10,156 nucleotides of DNA from Pseudomonadota bacterium (GTDB lineage Bacteria; Pseudomonadota; Gammaproteobacteria; Xanthomonadales; Rhodanobacteraceae), in the NCBI GenBank assembly GCA_021783385.1, contig JAJXTX010000083.1:1-10156 (forward strand), written 5' to 3'. Numbering within the stretch: the first letter of the stretch is position 1; every line of letters starts with the position of its first letter. Positions 6,769-10,156 of this stretch are shown here, one piece after another. A model generated the notes under the pieces. The model did not search any database. It was not told where the DNA came from and saw only the letters and a list, made by a program, of their open reading frames with translations. The translations under genes were made by a program, and so were the position numbers.

Positions 6769-8343
6769 CTAACCTTGCCAAGGTGCCATGCCGAGTGCGG
6801 CTCGCAGTGGGTCGAGCAGCGCGCCGTAGGCGGGGGCGCGTGCAGTATCCGCGCGCAGCGGCTGACGCACCTGCGTGGCGCTCGGCGAACGCACCTCGCG
6901 CACGTTTTCATGAAAGCGCAGGCAGGCGTCCTCGAACGGCAGTCCGCAGAAATCCAGCAATTGGCGGATCCGGCCGGCCGGGTCGGCTAACAGCGCCTCG
7001 TAGTCGTGCTGGAAGACGTGCTCCGGGCAGCGCGCGCCCCAGTGCTTCAGAGTTCGATCGCAGTCGTTCCAGAAGCTGGCCAGATCGTGGAAGTCACGTG
7101 TGTATTCGTTGTTGTCCAGCCGCTGCCGATAACAGGAGAAACAGGTTTCCAGCGGGTCGCGCCGGCAGCCAATGATGCGCGCCCCCGGCAGCATGGCCCG
7201 GATCGCACCCAGGTAGATCCAGTTGCTTGGCAGCTTGTCGGTGAATACCGCGCGCCTGCGGCGCCAGTGGGCGGTGCGTTCAAGGTAGCGGCATCCCAGT
7301 CGCTCCCAATCCGCCGCAAGCATGGCGCTGCACCAGCGCGGGAACGGTTGGTTGCGTCGGCGTGACTCCTCGCCCAGCACCAGCGGCAGGTCGGGCAGTT
7401 CGCCCGCGCCTTCCACCCGGGAGTGCGATGCCAGGATCTGTTCGACCAGGGTCGAACCGGAGCGGGGCAGGCCGACGATGAAAATCACCTCGCTGCCGAG
7501 CAGCGGAGGTGCCGCAGCCATTTCCGTACTGAAGGCTGCATGGACAGCCGAGACGCCCGCGGAAAATCCCTGGCGATCCCAGTGCCTGCGACGGCGGGCG
7601 ATCGCATTGGCCTGCGCCAGCGCGGCAAGCGCATCGACGGGACGGTCGTTGTCATCAAACGCTTTGGCCAGGGCAAAGCCGACGGCGATCAGATCATCGT
7701 CTCCTGCTGCCGGATGCCGCAGCGCGGTCTGCATGCGCGCGATATCGTCCGCGCTGAAACGCGCGATCTTGATATCGGCCAAGCCCCACCAGGCCATGCC
7801 CGCCCATGGCTGCTCGGCGAGCACGCGGCGGTATTCCACCGCAGCTTCGCCCACGCGTCCGCGCATACGCAGCATGTCGGCCAGCAGCGCGCGCGCGGAC
7901 ATGTGATCGGGTGCCAGTGCCACGGCACGCTGCAGTGCCTCGATGGCCTCCTCGTTGCGCACGCAGCGGGTCAGCATCACGCCGAGGTTGTACCAGGCGA
8001 TCGCCATCTCCGGCTGCAACGCGCAGGTGCGGCGCAGCGAGGCGATGGCTGCGTCGTATTCGCCGGCCTGTCCCAGCAGCGTGCCCAGCGTGTTGTGATA
8101 GACCGCGTCATCGGGACGCTGCGTCAGCGCACGGCGCATGCAGGCAATCGCCTCCTGATGCTGCCCCCGCATACCCATGATGCCCGCGAGCATGCGCAGC
8201 ACCTCGGGATGATCCGGATGCGTCGCCGACACCCCCGCCAGCTGGCGGCTGGCCTCATCCACCCGACCGGCATCCAGCGACTGGGCAGCGGCCATCACGC
8301 CCTGCAAGGCGGTGCTTGTCAATCCATCCAGTCGCGGCGTCAT
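6769..8343 (-). CDS. TPR-repeat sulfotransferase (524 aa)
   Basis: Third PAPS-dependent sulfotransferase and the clearest TPR-type member. Consensus-like TPR units run about residues 14-182, with typical spacing in 47-80, 81-114 and 115-148. The linker VGFALAKAFDD and ANAIARRRRHW (about 221-254) is standard for the group. The catalytic domain (about 285-520) carries P-loop FIVGLPRSGST with Arg294, Glu315 at +21 in GAGELPDLP, Lys370 in FTDKLPSNW, and Arg395/Ser403 for the 3'-phosphate. The tail SPSATQVRQPL (487-497) is a family hallmark. No signal peptide is seen, so it is predicted cytoplasmic. The ATG at 8343 has a GGAGG 4 nt upstream. It is first in a probable two-gene leftward operon with the 5046-6686 sulfotransferase, 82 nt on, and is divergent from the hydroxylase gene. 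The acceptor is not predictable; protein tyrosine, peptide, glycan or small molecule are all possible. Confidence 0.93.
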   Translation of the reverse strand: MTPRLDGLTSTALQGVMAAAQSLDAGRVDEASRQLAGVSATHPDHPEVLRMLAGIMGMRGQHQEAIACMRRALTQRPDDAVYHNTLGTLLGQAGEYDAAIASLRRTCALQPEMAIAWYNLGVMLTRCVRNEEAIEALQRAVALAPDHMSARALLADMLRMRGRVGEAAVEYRRVLAEQPWAGMAWWGLADIKIARFSADDIARMQTALRHPAAGDDDLIAVGFALAKAFDDNDRPVDALAALAQANAIARRRRHWDRQGFSAGVSAVHAAFSTEMAAAPPLLGSEVIFIVGLPRSGSTLVEQILASHSRVEGAGELPDLPLVLGEESRRRNQPFPRWCSAMLAADWERLGCRYLERTAHWRRRRAVFTDKLPSNWIYLGAIRAMLPGARIIGCRRDPLETCFSCYRQRLDNNEYTRDFHDLASFWNDCDRTLKHWGARCPEHVFQHDYEALLADPAGRIRQLLDFCGLPFEDACLRFHENVREVRSPSATQVRQPLRADTARAPAYGALLDPLRAALGMAPWQG

Positions 8344-8535
8344 CCAGCCTCCGAAGGTTCAGCAGACCCGATGGATCCGGCTGCCCGTGATCCGGCGGAT
8401 TCCTGACCGTGACCTGTGCAGGCAGCAGGCGGGTCAGAGCTAGCCATGAACGCGTATTATGCCCGCTCGACCCTATCCTGCGCCCGGGCGTGCCGCCCGC
8501 CCGCGCTGACCCGGCATCAGGATGCACGCATTGCG
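8344..8535. promoter_or_regulatory. Divergent intergenic region with candidate promoter
   Basis: This 192-nt spacer separates the leftward sulfotransferase operon from the rightward hydroxylase gene and must hold promoters for both if they are not transcribed from elsewhere. On the plus strand TATTAT (8455-8460) matches five of six -10 bases, but the best -35 at suitable spacing (GGGTCA, 8431-8436) is weak. Transcription from it would start near 8467, after the in-frame GTG 8416 and ATG 8446, which favours the ATG at 8536. On the minus strand CATAAT (complement of 8456-8461) is an overlapping -10-like match without a clear -35. Confidence 0.3.
8348..8352 (-). promoter_or_regulatory. Ribosome binding site of the 6769-8343 sulfotransferase gene
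   Basis: On the minus strand GGAGG stands 4 nt before the ATG at 8343. The spacing is short but workable, and the match settles this start. Confidence 0.7.
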
Positions 8536-9858
8536 ATGAACAAGCCTTTCGAGAACAACCCTGACGTGTGTCGCGCACTGGCACATGAGCATCTGAGCCG
8601 TCGTGAGCCGATCCTGGCCGAGCCTTTTTTTGCTCGACTGCTGGGCATGCAGCCGGATGATCTGGAGTCGCTGCAGTTTCTCGCCAATCGCCATTTTTCG
8701 CGGGGCGAGCATCAGCGTGCGGTCGAGCTGTTGCAGCGCGCCGCGCGGATCCGGCCGAACGATCCGGCCATCCATCGCCAGCTGGGTTCTGTCCAGCTGG
8801 CGATGGGGGATTTCAGCGGCGCGGCGACCAGTTTGCGCGAGTGTCTGCGGCGTGCGCCGGAGCTGTTTGTGGCCCGGCTGAAGCTGGGTATTGCGCTGGA
8901 GCAACTCGGCCACGCGAATGAGGCGCTGGTGGCGTATTTCATGGCCATTCGTACCGCCCAGCTGCAGGGGCGCTGGCTGAGTGACGCCAATACCGCTGAG
9001 GATTTGCGCGACGTCGTGAAATACGCCATCGCATACGTCAATCGCGAACGCCACCGGCTGTTCAGTGATCTCCTCGAACCCCTGCGTCAGCGTTACGGCG
9101 CCGCTGAACTGGCGCGGGTCGAGCGCAGCTTGGCAATCTACTGCGGCGAACAGCCGGCGAACATCCCCGACCCTCGTCAGCTGCCGAAGTTTCTCTATTT
9201 TCCGGACGTGCCCAGTCAGCCTTACTACCCGCGCGAACGGTTTCCCTGGCTGGATGCGCTGGAGGATGCCACGGCGACGGTGCGTGCCGAACTCGACGCG
9301 GTGCTTTCCCGCCAGCAGGAGCTGGAGGCGTTTCTGGGCCCGCAGTCGCCGCAGGATGCGCAGGAGATGCTGCGCTCTTCCGGCAGCCAGCAGGCGGCGT
9401 GGGATGCCTATTTCTTCTACCGCCACGGCACGCGCTATGACGCGCATTGCGCAAGCTGTCCGGCGACCGCCGCACTGCTGGATGCGTTGCCGCTGGTTCG
9501 CATCCGCGATCACGCGCCGGAGACGCTCTTTTCGGTACTGAGTCCCGGCACGCACATCCTGCCGCACCGCGGCGTCACCAACACGCGGCTGGTCACGCAT
9601 TTGCCGCTGATCGTGCCGGCGGACTGTGCCCTGCGCGTGGGCGGCGAGATCCACGAGTGGCAGATGGGACGCTGCGTGACGTTCGATGACACGTTCGAAC
9701 ACGAAGCGTGGAACCGCAGCGACGAGACCCGCGTGGTGCTGATTTTCGACAGCTGGAATCCGGATCTCACCGAGGCCGAACGCGCGGCGGTGACCGACCT
9801 GGTCGAAGCGATGGGTGACTTCAACCAGGCCTGCGAGCTGCCTGTCGCCGAGACCTGA
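8536..9858 (+). CDS. TPR-repeat aspartyl/asparaginyl beta-hydroxylase family protein (440 aa)
   Basis: Predicted 2-oxoglutarate/Fe(II)-dependent oxygenase that would beta-hydroxylate Asp or Asn in a peptide or protein. About four TPR units (residues 12-143) precede a linker and a C-terminal AspH-type double-stranded beta-helix (about 250-415). Motifs: SPGTHILPHRG with His344 as first iron ligand, TNTRLVTH with His355, FDDTFEHEAWN with His389 as second iron ligand, and Arg399 ten residues later for 2-oxoglutarate. As in mammalian AspH, the usual acidic third iron ligand is absent (H-R-G). Val353 lies where, from memory, human AspH has a 2-oxoglutarate-binding Arg. TPR plus this domain is also the human AspH order, but here there is no signal peptide or membrane segment. 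The frame is open to GTG 8416 and ATG 8446. ATG 8536 is chosen because the TPR begins right after it, although its AGGA at 13 nt is a poor ribosome site. It is divergent from the sulfotransferase pair. The substrate is unknown. Confidence 0.88.
   Translation: MNKPFENNPDVCRALAHEHLSRREPILAEPFFARLLGMQPDDLESLQFLANRHFSRGEHQRAVELLQRAARIRPNDPAIHRQLGSVQLAMGDFSGAATSLRECLRRAPELFVARLKLGIALEQLGHANEALVAYFMAIRTAQLQGRWLSDANTAEDLRDVVKYAIAYVNRERHRLFSDLLEPLRQRYGAAELARVERSLAIYCGEQPANIPDPRQLPKFLYFPDVPSQPYYPRERFPWLDALEDATATVRAELDAVLSRQQELEAFLGPQSPQDAQEMLRSSGSQQAAWDAYFFYRHGTRYDAHCASCPATAALLDALPLVRIRDHAPETLFSVLSPGTHILPHRGVTNTRLVTHLPLIVPADCALRVGGEIHEWQMGRCVTFDDTFEHEAWNRSDETRVVLIFDSWNPDLTEAERAAVTDLVEAMGDFNQACELPVAET
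8772..8806. repeat. Perfect 14-bp inverted repeat inside the hydroxylase gene
   Basis: CCATCGCCAGCTGG (8772-8785) and CCAGCTGGCGATGG (8793-8806) are exact reverse complements around a 7-nt loop (GTTCTGT). The predicted mRNA hairpin is strong. It lies about 240 nt into the coding region, within a TPR unit, and is not followed by a T-tract, so it is not a standard terminator. It could pause ribosomes or polymerase, or simply reflect codon constraint. Confidence 0.75.
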
Positions 9859-9902
9859 ACAGGCTCGTGCGGTGATCGGTTGTCGACCTGGAACATCGAG
9901 CG

Positions 9903-9930
9903 GGTCTCCGGCCGGGGCAGCCGGATGACC
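9903..9930. terminator. Hairpin between the convergent hydroxylase and rhodanese genes
   Basis: GGTC-TCCGGC (9903-9912) pairs with GCCGGA-GACC (9920-9930) with one bulged T at 9926, giving a 10-bp stem and a 7-nt loop. It lies 44 nt after the hydroxylase stop and 8 nt beyond the rhodanese stop, the expected place for a bidirectional terminator. Neither strand has a T-tract after it, so a classical intrinsic mechanism is not shown. Confidence 0.35.
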
Positions 9931-9938
9931 GGACCGTC

Positions 9939-10156
9939 TCAGTACCGCGGCACGCCCGCATCCACCTCGCGTGCCCACGCGTCCATGCCGCCTTCCACAT
10001 TGTGCAGGTTGCTGAAGCCGTGCGCGGCGAAGCGCTCGGCCATGGCGCGGCTGGAGATGCCGTGGTGGCAGATGAAGGCCAGCGCGGTGTCCTTCGGCAG
10101 CGCGGCGAGGCTTTCGTAGCCTTCGTCCTCGAGCACGCGTGCCTGCGCCAGCGGCG
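9939..10156 (-). CDS. Rhodanese-like domain protein, C-terminal part (possibly a Grx4-rhodanese fusion)
   Basis: Only the last 72 codons lie in the window; the frame runs off the right edge without a stop. The fragment contains a rhodanese active-site loop, FICHHGISSR, whose Cys would carry a persulfide, followed by GFSNLHNVEGGMDAW, the usual last strand-helix of rhodanese domains, and the end GVPRY. The CHHG loop resembles rhodanese domains fused behind monothiol glutaredoxins (Grx4 family) in Xanthomonadales, but the part that would show a glutaredoxin domain is outside the window. A GTG at 10136 could be read as a start but would cut the domain in half, so the gene is treated as partial. 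It is convergent with the hydroxylase gene and probably housekeeping (sulfur or redox chemistry) rather than part of the sulfotransferase group. Confidence 0.82.
   Translation of the reverse strand, partial: PLAQARVLEDEGYESLAALPKDTALAFICHHGISSRAMAERFAAHGFSNLHNVEGGMDAWAREVDAGVPRY

Noticed and set aside
6687..6911. 75-residue N-terminal extension of the 5046-6686 sulfotransferase
   Set aside because: It overlaps the upstream gene by 143 nt, is Cys/Arg-rich and has no TPR or signal-peptide character. GTG 6686 gives a normal family N-terminus.
6367..7175. Overlapping plus-strand frames opposite the sulfotransferase gene junction
   Set aside because: Low-complexity Arg/Ala/Ser-rich products antisense to conserved proteins, with no start signals.
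7423..8406. 327-codon plus-strand open frame opposite the 6769-8343 sulfotransferase
   Set aside because: It is antisense to a gene with complete catalytic motifs, the product is Gln/Arg/His-rich with no recognisable fold, and no ribosome site is seen.
8416..8535. 40-residue N-terminal extension of the hydroxylase (GTG 8416 or ATG 8446)
   Set aside because: The sequence has no TPR character, no signal peptide and no ribosome site, and may lie upstream of the transcription start. It is not excluded completely.
8255..8584. 109-codon minus-strand frame spanning the divergent spacer
   Set aside because: It mostly overlaps the starts of two better-supported genes, and its product looks like random GC-rich translation.
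1..10156. CRISPR arrays, tRNA or rRNA genes, insertion sequences, attachment sites
   Set aside because: No regularly spaced repeats, cloverleaf sequences, transposase or integrase motifs, or terminal inverted repeats with target duplications were found on reading.

Overview
This is a GC-rich proteobacterial window. Codon use and the gene set (a large TonB-dependent receptor without an STN domain, TPR-sulfotransferases, and a rhodanese-type protein of the Grx4-fusion kind) best suit a gamma-proteobacterium of the Xanthomonadales/Lysobacterales, such as Rhodanobacter, Dyella or Luteibacter. That placement is an inference from protein style, not a search result.

Layout, left to right. A 988-residue TonB-dependent outer-membrane receptor (144-3110, +) ends at a textbook intrinsic terminator (3142-3176). 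A TPR-sulfotransferase gene (3177-5027, +) starts on the very next base. Two more TPR-sulfotransferase genes follow on the minus strand (5046-6686 and 6769-8343), probably one leftward operon, converging on the first. A 192-nt divergent spacer separates them from a TPR plus aspartyl/asparaginyl beta-hydroxylase gene (8536-9858, +). The right edge holds the 3' end of a minus-strand rhodanese-domain gene (9939 to beyond 10156).

The core is four TPR-bearing, apparently cytoplasmic modification enzymes beside an outer-membrane receptor: three PAPS-dependent sulfotransferases of the tyrosylprotein-sulfotransferase type and one 2-oxoglutarate/Fe(II) oxygenase of the AspH type. In all three sulfotransferases the P-loop Arg, a Glu 21 residues later, a D-K-x-P lysine and an R(+8)S 3'-phosphate site are intact, so all look active. 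The simplest reading is a peptide or protein modification locus (sulfation plus Asp/Asn hydroxylation) whose substrate is not evident in the window. The receptor could import a related compound, be a substrate itself, or be an unrelated neighbour.

Smaller points: a start codon abutting a terminator, a perfect 14-bp hairpin inside the hydroxylase gene, a (CG)7 tract inside a sulfotransferase gene, a GC dip in the receptor gene, and six closely spaced cysteine pairs in the receptor. No tRNA, rRNA, CRISPR array, insertion sequence or integrase was seen. No gene-free stretch exceeds 300 bases.
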